Positions 50,100 to 60,262 of a stretch of 64,000 nt of DNA are shown here, in pieces. The notes under the pieces are model-generated. The model had not been told where the DNA came from. It saw nothing but the letters and a program-made list of their open reading frames with translations, and ran no database searches. The position numbers and the translations under genes were made by a program. The stretch comes from Polytrichum commune (lineage: Eukaryota; Streptophyta; Polytrichopsida; Polytrichales; Polytrichaceae), in NCBI GenBank assembly GCA_950295325.1, contig OX485805.1:51362758-51426757 (forward strand), read 5' to 3'. Position 1 is the stretch's first letter; each line of letters opens with the position of its first letter.

Positions 50100-50760
50100 T
50101 CAAATGAATAATGATTTGAGTTGGTGAAATGCAATTGTGCATACTTGAGAATATTGAGGGTCACTTGAGTTGATGAGGATCTGGTTTGAGTGGATGGAAT
50201 GTGCAAAAATACATTTGAATTGAGGAGGGCCTAATTTGAATGATTTGGGGGTGCAAAGGCACATTTGAGTTGAAGAGGGCATGATTTGAATGGTTTGAGG
50301 GTTAAAGACATGTTTGACTTGTAGAGGGTCTAATTTGAGTGTTTTGAAGGTGCAAAGGCACATTTGAGAGCAAGAGGGCTCGTTTGGATTTAAAAATATG
50401 ACTTGAATGGCTCAAGGGTGCAAAGGCATATTTAAGACCACAAAGACTTATTTGACTGGATTGAGGGTGCAAAAGAAAAATTGAGAGCAACAGGATGTGA
50501 CATGAATGAATTGAGGGTGTAAATGCACAATCAAGAGGAAGAGGCCTCATTTGAGTTCAAGAGGATCTAATTTGAGTGGATTAAGGGTGCAAATACATAT
50601 TTGAGAACAAAAAGGTCTGGTTTGAGTGGATCATATGCAAAGGCATATTGTAATGCAAAAGGGCACGATTTAAATGGATCGAGGTGTAACGACACCTTGA
50701 GAATAAAATGGTACATTGGAATCCAAGAAGGGCTCAATTAATTTAAGAGGGGTTGATATA
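50100..50760 (+). repeat. Degenerate ~49-bp tandem repeat in copia leader
   Basis: The phrase GGGTGCAAAGGCACATTTGAG (variable) recurs at about 50251, 50301, 50350, 50418, 50467, 50517, 50587, 50635 and 50684. Spacings are 49-50 bp, with two of 68-70 bp that carry an extra ~20-bp piece. Minus-strand open frames across it are by-products. Confidence 0.75.
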
Positions 50761-50869
50761 GGTTCATGAAGTCATCAAGTACATGTAATCGTTTAGAAAT
50801 GGTTGATTTGAGCTAGTAGAGAGTATATCCCCAATACTTGAGTAAAAAACAACATCACATGAGGATGAT

Positions 50870-51430
50870 GGTTTTAGATTTAATGACAAGTTCAATGGAG
50901 AGACTTTTGATTTTTGGAAGTTCAAATTGGAGGGTTGGCTTATGTAGACCTTTGGGGTATTATGGATGAATCCAAAGAATCTCCACCTTCCAACATTGAT
51001 CCCAAAATGAAGAAAGAATATCAAAGGCTTGTCAAGAAGGCAATGTCCATTAACTTGTGCACATCAAGAGTTGCAAAGGACTAGTGGAGGCATGAAAAAC
51101 TCTTTACAATATCTATAAGATGAATAATTTGCTCAACGTTCTTTTCATTTGTCACAAGTTCTTTATGTGCAAGATGCAAGAAGATGTTAAATTGTCTGAC
51201 CACATTAACAAGGTCAAGGCACTTGCGGATCAACGCACTTATTTGGAAGTATTTGTGAGAGAATGAAGATAAATGTTATGACTTTGCTTGAGATCTTACT
51301 ACCCTCATACAAACACTTGATTACCACCTTAGGGACTATACCGATGAAAGAAAGGACTATGTAGTATGTGATGGCACGTTTGATACGTACACGAGATGCC
51401 CAAGAAAAAGAAGAAGGAACCTAAGGTTAT
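50870..51430 (+). pseudogene. Copia Gag remnant
   Basis: Copia Gag (UBN2-like) pattern: FNGETFDFWKFKLE near the N-terminus, followed by KKEYQRLVKKAMS in another frame, then a C-terminal helix-rich segment and RKRRRN near the end. At least three frames must be combined to read it, so it is non-functional. It overlaps the part of Gag retained in element 1. Confidence 0.75.
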
Positions 51431-51649
51431 AATGCGGCAATGATATCACATAAAAGGTAAATGAGGCATTTCATCTTCAAAAAAAGAAGCTAAAGTGTAC
51501 TACTATTATGTCAAAGTGGGCCGCATTGTGTGTTTTTGCTACAAGGAAAAGAACAAGGATAAATAAAAATATGAACAACACCAAAGATGATGACTAAATA
51601 TTTACGACGCAATATAAAGCGCATTCGAAGACCATATATAGACATATTA

Positions 51650-51920
51650 AGGATTTGGGAGCAACAAACACGTGACTTCCCATGGGGCGGCATTTTGACA
51701 TATATGAGACAATTGTTCTATACAATGTGCATTTAGGTGATGATAACGTTGTGAAAGCAATTAGAACAAATTCTATTCTTGTTGAGATGATGGTGAAAGA
51801 AAAAAACAAAAAAGATTCGCATCAAAGATGTCTTTTATGTGTCCAAGTTGCAAGCGAATTTGCTCTTGATGATCAAACTTTTGTCGAATGGGTTGAAAGT
51901 GCATTGAGTGGATTGCGATA
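51650..51920 (+). pseudogene. Copia protease fragment
   Basis: In successive frames: TSHGAAF, YETIVLYNVHLGDDNVVKAI, then a downstream RIKDVFYVSKLQANLL segment. The DSG catalytic loop is not readable. Confidence 0.65.
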
Positions 51921-52209
51921 ATGGAGTCAATTGTAGGGGGACTTGCAATTGATGCGCCCTCAAGCTTAGAGTGCATGTGGACCATATCGACGGACCATAA
52001 CATATGTTTGGGTTTAGGTTTGGGTTTGGGTCCCTTCATGACAATTTATTATCTTAAAGTATAGATGGTAATTTAATTGATTGCCACAACCCCTAGTTTG
52101 ACATTAGAGCCACTTTTTTTTATTGGCCTAACACAGTACCCGGTGAACCATGATATCCACTTGTTGGCATGTAGAATGCCATGTAGATTTCTCATCCATT
52201 CGAATTTCT

Positions 52210-52340
52210 TTGATCCATATGGCCCTCATGGTCTAGTGTAAAGTGAACTTGGATTGTCCCCGGCTTCTTGACCAATCACATAATTCGTGTATCACATGTA
52301 AAAGGCCCTCAAGCTCCAGTGTAAAAGGACCCTTAATGTT
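52210..52340 (+). repeat. Dispersed repeat copy (CCCTCA-GTCTAGTGTAAAG type)
   Basis: Collinear with 1-140: GTAAAGTGAACTTGGA, GACCAATCACA, GGCCCTCAA and CAGTGTAAA. It lies immediately left of a MITE. Confidence 0.6.
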
Positions 52341-52364
52341 TACCAATGACCCCACATTGATTAT

Positions 52365-52558
52365 CCAAGTTAGTGTGTGTTACTGTTTGGAGTTATGCAT
52401 ACTGTAACTATTTACTGAGAATGTAATATTTTACCAAGAAAAATCGTTTATGTTCTATAATGTCCAAAATTCTATTGAACTTTTCGTAGTAAAAATCGCG
52501 CTCTCGAGCGAGACGTTATTGCATTACGTAACCCCGCATAGTAACACACACTAGTTGG
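52365..52558. mobile_element. Short MITE, related arms, copy 3 (about 194 bp)
   Basis: Left arm CCAAGTTAGTGTGTGTTACT, GTTTGGAGTTATGCATACTG. The right arm inverted reads CCAACTAGTGTGTGTTACTA, GCGGGGTTACGTAATGCAAT. The GGAGTTA(C/T)G(T/C)A core matches the arms at 35146 and 44279. Confidence 0.65.
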
Positions 52559-55500
52559 GACAATGAATGTGGTAAATGACTTCCATAACACTATTCTGCT
52601 GAGTCAGTACCTCGGTGGGGCCGGGAATAAGCAAAATTCTCATTGGGTTTATACTCTGTTTACTCTCACAATAGAGCCACAACATTACTCAACGACGTGG
52701 GCCCTCAGAAAATGAACAGTGGGATGTTCTCCCACTAAATCTAAGTCTCCTTGCGCAACTTTTCGAACATCTGACTATTGCAGTACGAGGACCCACAAAC
52801 ACAAGGGTTGAACACTGCATATTGTTTTGACATTGGACTGGCAGCTTCAAACTGAAAAACTCGGGTGGAGACAATCGATTGATATTATTAGAATGGAACG
52901 GTTGATAGAAACCGATATTATTAGAAACGAACGACCGATATGCAAATGAATAATGTTATGTCAATTGAAGATGGATGAACATGAATAAACAAATGAATAC
53001 AAGGTGATGCATGACATGCGCATGAGAGTGGACAAAAATCTTGGTTCCACTTGGTCCCCCGGGATTGTATTAAAAAAGGGAAGCCCTAGTAGTAGATTAG
53101 ATCCAATAGTACCTCAGAAGTTTAACTTATACCCAAGAGGCCCAATAGGGTAAGCATCTCCTTCCCCAATATAAGGCCTCACGTCATAACAGATTGCAAT
53201 TTAGTACCAGGTACCTAAAACAAGATTAGTAATTCTACCTATAGCAAATTCCAGGCTAAGTAGGATAATGTGGGACACACACTAAAATTTGGAGGTACCT
53301 TAATCATGACCTTCGAGATGCCACCAAATCTGAGTCAGTCTACGAACAAACATGTACATTATAACTAAGCTACGGGGATCTTTTGTTAATATAATCGTGT
53401 TCTTCAACTACTGTGTGTATATATATATATATATATACATACTCTGAGTTGTCTGCAAGGTCCGTGTTATGTGGGAAGTTACTCGGAACAAAAGATAGAC
53501 ATGCCATATTTCAAGCACCACGGTGGATGGGTCTTAAATAGTTCCTTCTTTTTCTTCCAACTAGCCCACTTCTCGTGTGCTATAAAAAGGTGGAGATTCT
53601 CGTGCTCACTAATGGGTATGCATGTCCCTCCCAATTAGGTTGATTGTTGAGCTCAAAATGGTTATCATGATTTTGAACACATGTTTTGTTGATCCAAACC
53701 ACTCAAATATAGGTAGGTGTATGATTCAGGTAAGTACTTGATTTAGGCACGCCTGCCTTAGTCTTAAGCAATTTATAAGGCAAGTGTACATGTTCAAGTA
53801 CGAAATGGACAGGTATGGATGGTAATATGCAAGGAGCACCTTTAATTAAAGAGTTCTTAAACAAACAAACAAAAATCATCTGGACTCCAAACATTATAAT
53901 CGCAATGCGCATGTTTTCCATTTGAAAACGTGGGTTTATTTAAACTACAAAGTCTACTTTTTTAAGAATCCAAGTACGTACTGAAATATCATGATAAATT
54001 GTTAGAGGCTTGTGTATGTAGAGTATTGTTTTCTGCATCATTTGGTATAATGGGGGGGTGGAACGTGGACATCTCCCGAGTTTAACTTGTGTCGTGTTGT
54101 GTTGGAGACCATGAATCAAGACTTCGGTGATCAAGACATTTCAAGATATAAAGAATTGTAGTGATTGAGATTAGAATTTGCGTTCACTGTGTGATTTGAT
54201 ATGAACAATAATATCCAAGACGCCCAATGACCTTGGATAGTTATTTGGGGGCACACAAAACCATCCTACACTATTTTTTTTTGGCGATGGATCGAGTGAT
54301 GTATGTGTGTGGGGGGGGGGGGGGGGGGGAGACATGGACTTTGGGTTTTTGGAGGTTCGGGCTACCCATGATTTTGGGGCAAATAATGTACACAATTCTA
54401 TCCTTGACCCTCACGAAGTTTGAACTCCATGTACCATATCTGTTTATCATGGATTCGTGGGATGCATTCCACTAACACATAGAATATGTTGGGACTCAGC
54501 GGATCAATGATGATTTTCTCATGATCAAGAGGGTCGTTGCTTTGACTCAAAAAGCTCCCACACAGCCAGCGGTGACCAATTACTTACTTATTCCCATTAA
54601 AAATCTGATTCAATCGACTGTTTTTGAGCCACTATCTCAGATATGACTCTTCCTGCCTGCCCACAATTATATGGCCATTTTGTTTTCAATTGTTCCCTTG
54701 CCTTCCCACCGCCTGTTGTCTGCATAAGATAGATAGTTGTTATGTGGGGGGATCTTAACTTAATCTCTTCTTCACATGACATGGTTTGATGATCTCAAAA
54801 TGAGGGTGGGTTCTAGGCTCCGGGTCCAATGGCTGCGCTCTCGGTGACGTCGGAAAGTTCCTTCCTCCAACGACGAGGGATGCATTGGGACCGTTTTACA
54901 GAATTTGGAATGACCAAGAGGCAAATCTTTCAACAATACTTTTCATTTCCTCAAGTCGATGATGATTTCTTCTGCTTCTTCCAAATATCCAAACACCAGT
55001 TTCTGGATGCTTCTCAACGTGAGTCTACGCTTAAATGATGCACAGCATTGGGGGAAAACAAAAACGTTATATTATATATGCAAGTTTCATAATGGAATGG
55101 ATCGCCTTGTTTTGGAATTGGCACGTTCAGGTTTTTTAGGCTACTATAGTATGCGTCCCCCACAACACTCGGCTTGATTAGAAATCCCTTGATGGTAAGA
55201 GTACTGCATTTTATCGATCTCATTTGCGGCGATGCAGGTTGAATGGTAGGGAGATTTTGAAGTCGCCACCCAAAACCGTTCTTTTCATTTGAGAATATTC
55301 CTTCGAAAGTCGAATGTGTTTGGAGTAATGTGAAGAAAAGTGGTCATTTATTGATACTTATATGCTAGCATTAAGCATGAAGAGCATGGCGGTGAATGAT
55401 TTGTCAGATGTTTCACAACTTATAAGGGTGTATATGTAAGTGTGCAAGGTATTGACCCTTAATCGACCATGATGATCACTTTGCTCCCTTTGAAGGCGCC

Positions 55501-56080
55501 TCCTAGTGTTCCTCACTTCAGTTATTGGGTTGATATGTTACGTGTGTTGGGTCCAAAACCAACAAACTCATTAGTAGTTCCAAGACACGAGTAAGTTCCT
55601 TGCATCCATAGACGCATGATGAAATTCAAACACAAGGGGGTGGCTTGGAGAGGGTGGGTGTTGTTGCTCAAGACCCATGAAATATACTCACCAACGTGTT
55701 TAAGCAAGAAATTGAATGCGATTTGAGGGTTACTTTGCCGCCCTCTTGCCATCATTCATTGAGGTTCCTTGTCCGACAAAGTGTTATTTATCCACCAAAA
55801 AAGGAAAAGATATAAGATATTTTACGAGCCTAGAGGACTTCATCTAGGGGACTAGTGGATATCTTTAATGGTTTTTGGGTGATTTGTTGCATGGATGTCA
55901 AAAGAAGCTTTTATTTTGTTTCCTCATCTATGATAAAAAGATCATTATAGTAACAATGAATAAAGTACACCACTTGACCAATTCACATGCAAGAATCATA
56001 AAGTAATTGTTTCTAGAGAAGTATGCTCAATGCACCAACACATTTTCATATCTTGTGTTTGACAGATCACTTCCTATATC
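52559..56080. other. Intergenic, no confirmed gene
   Basis: Holds a TA microsatellite (53413-53439) and a run of 19 G (54311-54329). A 70-codon frame starts at 54829 in good ATG context and meets a GTGAGT at 55019. Without a recognisable domain or downstream exon I do not call it a gene. Confidence 0.45.
54311..54329 (+). repeat. Poly-G run (19 G)
   Basis: Uninterrupted G homopolymer after a short GT tract. Prone to length error in sequencing and able to form G-quadruplex. Confidence 0.9.
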
Positions 56081-56084
56081 TAGG

Positions 56085-57100
56085 AACTCACTTGCACCAA
56101 ACTTTGGATGGTGGAATAACAAGGTTGGGTTTAAAATAGGGTCCAAGACCAAAGAAATTCCAAAATGCAACAATCTCATTGGTCGAGAGAAAAATTCGGA
56201 TCCAAGGATATTACACAGGGCCCCATGCCCAAGGTATGCAAAAATGAAGTGATACTAATGTGGTATTACTAAATTCATGATAAATCTTGACAAACTCCAC
56301 TCAAGAAAATACTTCTCTCGTTTTAAAGGATGGGCCACACATATTCAAAACACCAATTTTGAAGCAAAAGTTTGGTGGGCCAAGGTAAAAGATTTTTCCC
56401 TTTGAACACATGAGCTTAACCTTGAGGGTCTTGGTTTCAATCTTGATCCCTCTTTTCTTTGTCAAAAACGTTTGATACCAACACCAATTGGAAAGAAAGG
56501 TTTTAAACCTTGAAAAACCATTATCTTGCATTGGAGTTGACAATGAATGTTCCTACCCAATAAAAGAGGGACCACCCTTGAAACCAAGCTCCCCAAAGTT
56601 AGCCATGTATGTTGAGGCCAAAATTCTTTTATCCTTGGTCCACCTTCGGACTCCATTTCAAAGATTGATGTTTTCTGAAACATGTGTAACCCTTCCCATG
56701 ACTCAGAGCCTAACCAACCTTCAAGGTTGGATCTAATCTTGAGTTTGAAAGTAAGGACCACCAAAAGGATCGAGGGAATTTGGGTCCCCAAATTTATTGG
56801 TCCATTGGACCCTAGTGTGAACTACCGTAGGTCCAAGACGAAACAAACCTTAATATCAATCAATCCTATTGGTCGAGAACAAAACTTTCGACTGGAGATG
56901 TTTACACAAGGGTTGAGTCCAAATTTATGAGAAAAAGAAGTGATGTCCAACAACAACAAAATGTGGCACCACTTTTGTGCCAAAACCTTGTTGGTCCCAA
57001 CTCAAAAATGTACTCCACCCAATTTGAGAAACCAAACCTCAAGCTTGGGTCCAGAAGTAAGGTCCATTAAGGGAGTGATTTGGACCCCAACCCTTCTAAG
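56085..57100 (+). repeat. Imperfect long-period repeat (about 690 bp)
   Basis: GTCCAAGAC(C/G)AAA and ATT GGTCGAGA with AAAA, TTTACACA or ATTACACA, and AAGTGAT near both 56140-56260 and 56830-56950. A weaker third piece lies near 57050. Frames inside lack domains. Confidence 0.5.
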
Positions 57101-57129
57101 GTAGATATGCCTAATTCAATTACTTATTT

Positions 57130-57475
57130 TGGTTAGAAACCTATATTTGAGCATTACATGGTTAGGTGTGGCCCCATGAACATATACCACCAAAAAGACA
57201 TGTGTTTAATTTTTTTTTGACTACATGCTTAAAACATGATAACCATTCTAGACTCAATAATCAACATAATCGGGTGGGGGAGGGGAGGACCAATCTATGG
57301 GCATGAGGATCTTCACTTTGATGGAGATTAAGATACTCGTAAGAGCTCCTAAAATGATGAGGGAAGTGGCTTCGGCCAGCCTCCATTTGGAATCACTTTA
57401 ACCATCTTGTACTAATTGCATGCTTCATGTCCTAGGAGAGGTGGGCTGGTTGGGAAAAGTAGTAAGCATTGGAGA
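57130..57475 (+). repeat. Dispersed repeat, copy paired with 43840-44195
   Basis: Second copy of the ~340-bp repeat, same orientation. Its right end lies at the compositional boundary of the NAC upstream region. Confidence 0.78.
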
Positions 57476-57562
57476 CGTTAATGTATACCCCCCACCCTTG
57501 GTAAGCACTTAGCGGGGGAAAGTGGGCGTGGGTGACCGGCGCCAACAGGTGGCTCGGCGGGT

Positions 57563-57570
57563 GACGTGGC
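57563..57570 (+). promoter_or_regulatory. ABRE-like G-box element (GACGTGGC)
   Basis: GACGTGGC contains ACGTGGC, the core recognised by plant bZIP/ABF factors. It sits about 100 bases upstream of the first CT-rich leader tract. ATAF-type NAC genes are often ABA- or stress-induced, so this is a plausible regulatory site, but an 8-base match can occur by chance. Confidence 0.35.
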
Positions 57571-57659
57571 AGCGAAGCGAGGGAAGCAGCGGGGCGGCCT
57601 TCGGGGCGTTGGGGCCGCCACCACCATGCCATAACATATTTGTCCATCACCAATCCGCC

Positions 57660-57980
57660 TTATCATCATCTCCAGTACTTCCTCACTCGCTCGCTCGCTC
57701 CTCACTTACTTACCCACCCCCAGCCCCACTCCTCCTCCTCCTCCTCCTCCGCCTCCTTGCTCCTAAATATCTCCGCACGCTCCAAACCCCACTCAATTTG
57801 CTGCCCCACTGCTCATCTCATCCGATCGATCATGCACGTCGATCATGCATCGCAATAGCTGGAGGGCCTGGCTCACGGGAACTACTATAGCTAGTAGCTA
57901 GCCCCATATTCTACCCTCGCTCGCTCGCTCGCTCCCTCCCTCCCTCCCTCCCTCGCCTGCCTGCTCGCTCGCTCGCCCGC
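57660..57980 (+). repeat. CT-rich microsatellite cluster in NAC leader
   Basis: CTCG repeats near 57684-57700, (TCC)n near 57727-57752, and mixed CTCG/CTCC repeats from about 57914 to 57975. Strand-specific pyrimidine richness of this kind marks many plant 5' untranslated regions. Confidence 0.7.
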
Positions 57981-58312
57981 CCTCTATCTTGCTCGCTTAC
58001 CAGGCTGCCCGGTGGTACAATCACTGCTGTTGATGCTGCTGCTGCATGCAGTAGAATTCGCGTGGTGTCAGTACTGTCGTGCCGGTGGGAGTTGTGTGAG
58101 TGAGGGTGGGGGGAGGTACTGCGGGGTCGGCGCGAGGGATGTTGTGTTGTGTTGTGAAGTGAAGTGAAGCGAAGCTGCCTGCGAGCTCTGAAGTGGTTAG
58201 TTAGTACATGGCTTGGTTTAATTTGTGATTTGTGTGTGGGTCATTGGGGATCCATCTAGTGGAGAATAGGGTGGGGAATTAGCCAGGCCGTTGGGGTTTC
58301 GTTTGGTTCTGG

Positions 58313-58345
58313 AAGGTCGGTCGGTCGGTCGGTCGATCGATCGAG
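58313..58345. repeat. GGTC/GATC tetranucleotide repeat
   Basis: About seven tandem copies of GGTC changing to GATC, inside the putative NAC leader. Confidence 0.75.
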
Positions 58346-59679
58346 CGAGGGGTGCGTTAATTTGAGAGTTCTGAGCGGTGTCGGGAGAAGCTTGGGTTGG
58401 GCTGGGTTGTTGGTGTAGAATTTAGGGTGAAAATTGGAGTGGGCAGGGCTGTCGGGACCTGGCAAGTGGGAGCCTCTTGCGGCGATCTTGCCGGCCGTCG
58501 GTAATAACTTAGCATCCTGTAGACACGGGGATACAGACAAACAGACAGACAGACTAACTGACAAGGGGAAGTTTGGAGAACAGGCTTGGGGATCGTCCAG
58601 AACCACTTACAAACCTTGGGGCTCGAAGCAAGCTTGCGCGTGACTCGGTTGTGAAATCTGGGTTGGATTTTGTGGCTCGTGTCTCTTGACGAAGGTGTAC
58701 ACGAATGATGAGATAATCACCGTGGTTTTCGAGTGCCTGGGGTTTGGGTGGATCAAGTGGTGTGAGTTTCTGTGAAGGACACTCTGGTGGAAATCGATTG
58801 TGGACTTCATTTTGTTGGTCGGAAAAGCTAGGCAAGAATTTCGGAGTGTTGCGTCTGGCGGCCCAGACATTCGACGTGGAAAGTCTCCGTTTGTGTCAGA
58901 CCTCTCGAGACTGTTTCGGTTCTCACTCACTGGGACTTAGCAGAAGAAGAAGTGGAAGCACAGATTTTATGCACACACTTGTACTCATGCATGTAGATAC
59001 ACGCGCACACACGTTTTCAAACAATTTGTGCGACGAATTGCTGGGAGAATTCTGTGTCAGTGGCATCAAGCTGGGAACTAGCCTAGACTAGCCTAGTCCA
59101 CAAAGTTTCGCGGGACAGCGAAAATTGGCTGCAACTACTATCTGGTAGGAGACTACTACCTACTACTCATGGATTGAAGCAGTCCGCGAGCGACTGGAAG
59201 TAACTTTTTTTTGCAAAGGGCTTGAATTCTTTCTTGGTGCAAGGCTCCGACCGAAACCATTACCGAAGCATGAATAAGGGAGAAGTCTAGCGGCTGAGCC
59301 CGGCAGGTGTAAGCGGATGATGGTGTGAATAGGTTACTTTAGATTCATAAGTCTAGGACAAGGTTGACAGCAGGTTTTGCTGGACAAATGCAGAAACTTG
59401 TAAAACCAATGGTCACTAAGTTCCTTCTCTATCCAGTCCCACTTATCGTCACCCCTTGCCCTTCCATTCTCTCCTACTCCTCGAAGCCCACCTCGTCCAA
59501 CCAGACCCGGTGCTGCCAGAATCACCCCATTTAGCCTCCGTACAGGCACTCTTAGAATTTGTTGCTTTACATTTTTTTCCCACTTTTACTTATTAAAAGA
59601 TTTTTGTCTACACTCACGTTTCCATGGAATAAGTGATAGGGTCTCTGCCTGGTCATAGCTTAAGCAGATTACACCAGAG

Positions 59680-59723
59680 ACACACACACGCACACACACA
59701 GGCACGCACGCGCGCGCGCGCAG
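59680..59723. repeat. CA/CG dinucleotide repeat
   Basis: Alternating purine-pyrimidine tract (CA repeats running into CG repeats) in the putative NAC leader. Such tracts can adopt Z-DNA and are length-variable. Confidence 0.75.
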
Positions 59724-60075
59724 AGACAAGTAGCAGCTTTAATGACCATAGTGTAGTTTCAACACACCAATTCACCACAACTGTAATGTAATTAGCACCA
59801 CGTCGGGAGACAAAATTTGCTCTAGCGCATTCGATTTCTCATAGATTTGTAACATAGCTGTTATATATTTGTAGTGGCAGTGATTTGTACATGCTCAGCG
59901 AAGTTGGGTAGTCGAGATTTGTCAAGAATTTGGCAAAAAGGAAGGACGAAGAGGTACTTGACTCTACAAGTGGGACTTTAATATATATCACACCAGTGCA
60001 CATATTTACTACTGTATAGCTGCTCCTGTGGGTTTCTGAAGGAATTTTTATCCATTTGGGAGGATTACTCTAGCG

Positions 60076-60262
60076 ATGGTGATAATGGCATCATCGGGAG
60101 GACCAATTCCGGAGCTTCAACTGCCCCCTGGCTTTCGGTTCCACCCCACGGACGAGGAGCTGGTGCTCCATTACCTGTGCAGGAAGGCCGAGTCTCAAGT
60201 CTTTGCGATCCCTGTCATTGCCGAGATTGACCTATACAAGTTCGACCCCTGGGACCTCCCAG
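60076..60262 (+). CDS. NAC exon 1 (subdomains A and B)
   Basis: Encodes a short proline-containing N-terminus, then subdomains A and B, ending at LPG. The exon stops after the first base of the Gly-63 codon, at CCAG followed by GTATGT. Reading on into the intron gives a stop at about 60294, so splicing is required. A split at this Gly is compatible with exon 2, whose first two bases complete the codon. Confidence 0.93.

Larger units (their letters stand above)
49504..51920 (+). mobile_element. Ty1/copia element 2, 5' portion only, inactive
   Basis: 5' LTR (49504 to about 49790) related to that of element 1, a leader of about 1.1 kb with a degenerate ~49-bp repeat, then a Gag segment (KFNGETFDFWKFKLE at about 50888, KKEYQRLVKKAMS at about 51015). 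The Gag C-terminus follows (TLIQTLDYHL, about 51295-51325). Protease-like fragments (TSHGAAF, VHLGDDNVV) and RIKDVFYVSKLQANLL lead up to about 51905, where similarity stops. Numerous stops and frameshifts. No integrase, RT or 3' LTR seen. Confidence 0.82.
57480..60075 (+). promoter_or_regulatory. Putative promoter and long 5' leader of the NAC gene
   Basis: Composition changes sharply at about 57.48-57.5 kb, from AT-rich repeats to GC-richer unique DNA. CT-rich tracts of the kind common in plant leaders lie at 57660-57760 and 57905-57980, so transcription may start near 57.6-57.9 kb. That would give a leader over 2 kb, probably with an intron, though I cannot place its splice sites. Short open frames occur (57522-57890, 58744-59091) without recognisable domains. 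The last in-frame stop before the NAC ATG is at 60037. A closer promoter using the TA-rich stretch at about 59978-59990 is also possible. Confidence 0.5.

Noticed and set aside
52005-52035. Telomere-like TTTGGGT/TTTAGGT repeats
   Set aside because: Only a few imperfect copies in about 30 bp; too short and degenerate to call an interstitial telomere.
53575-53592. TATA-box-like CTATAAAAAGG
   Set aside because: No open frame or CT-rich leader follows, so there is nothing for it to drive.
57522-57890. 122-codon frame upstream of the NAC gene
   Set aside because: Low-complexity Leu/Pro/Ser run produced by TCC and CTCG microsatellites; at most an upstream frame in the leader.
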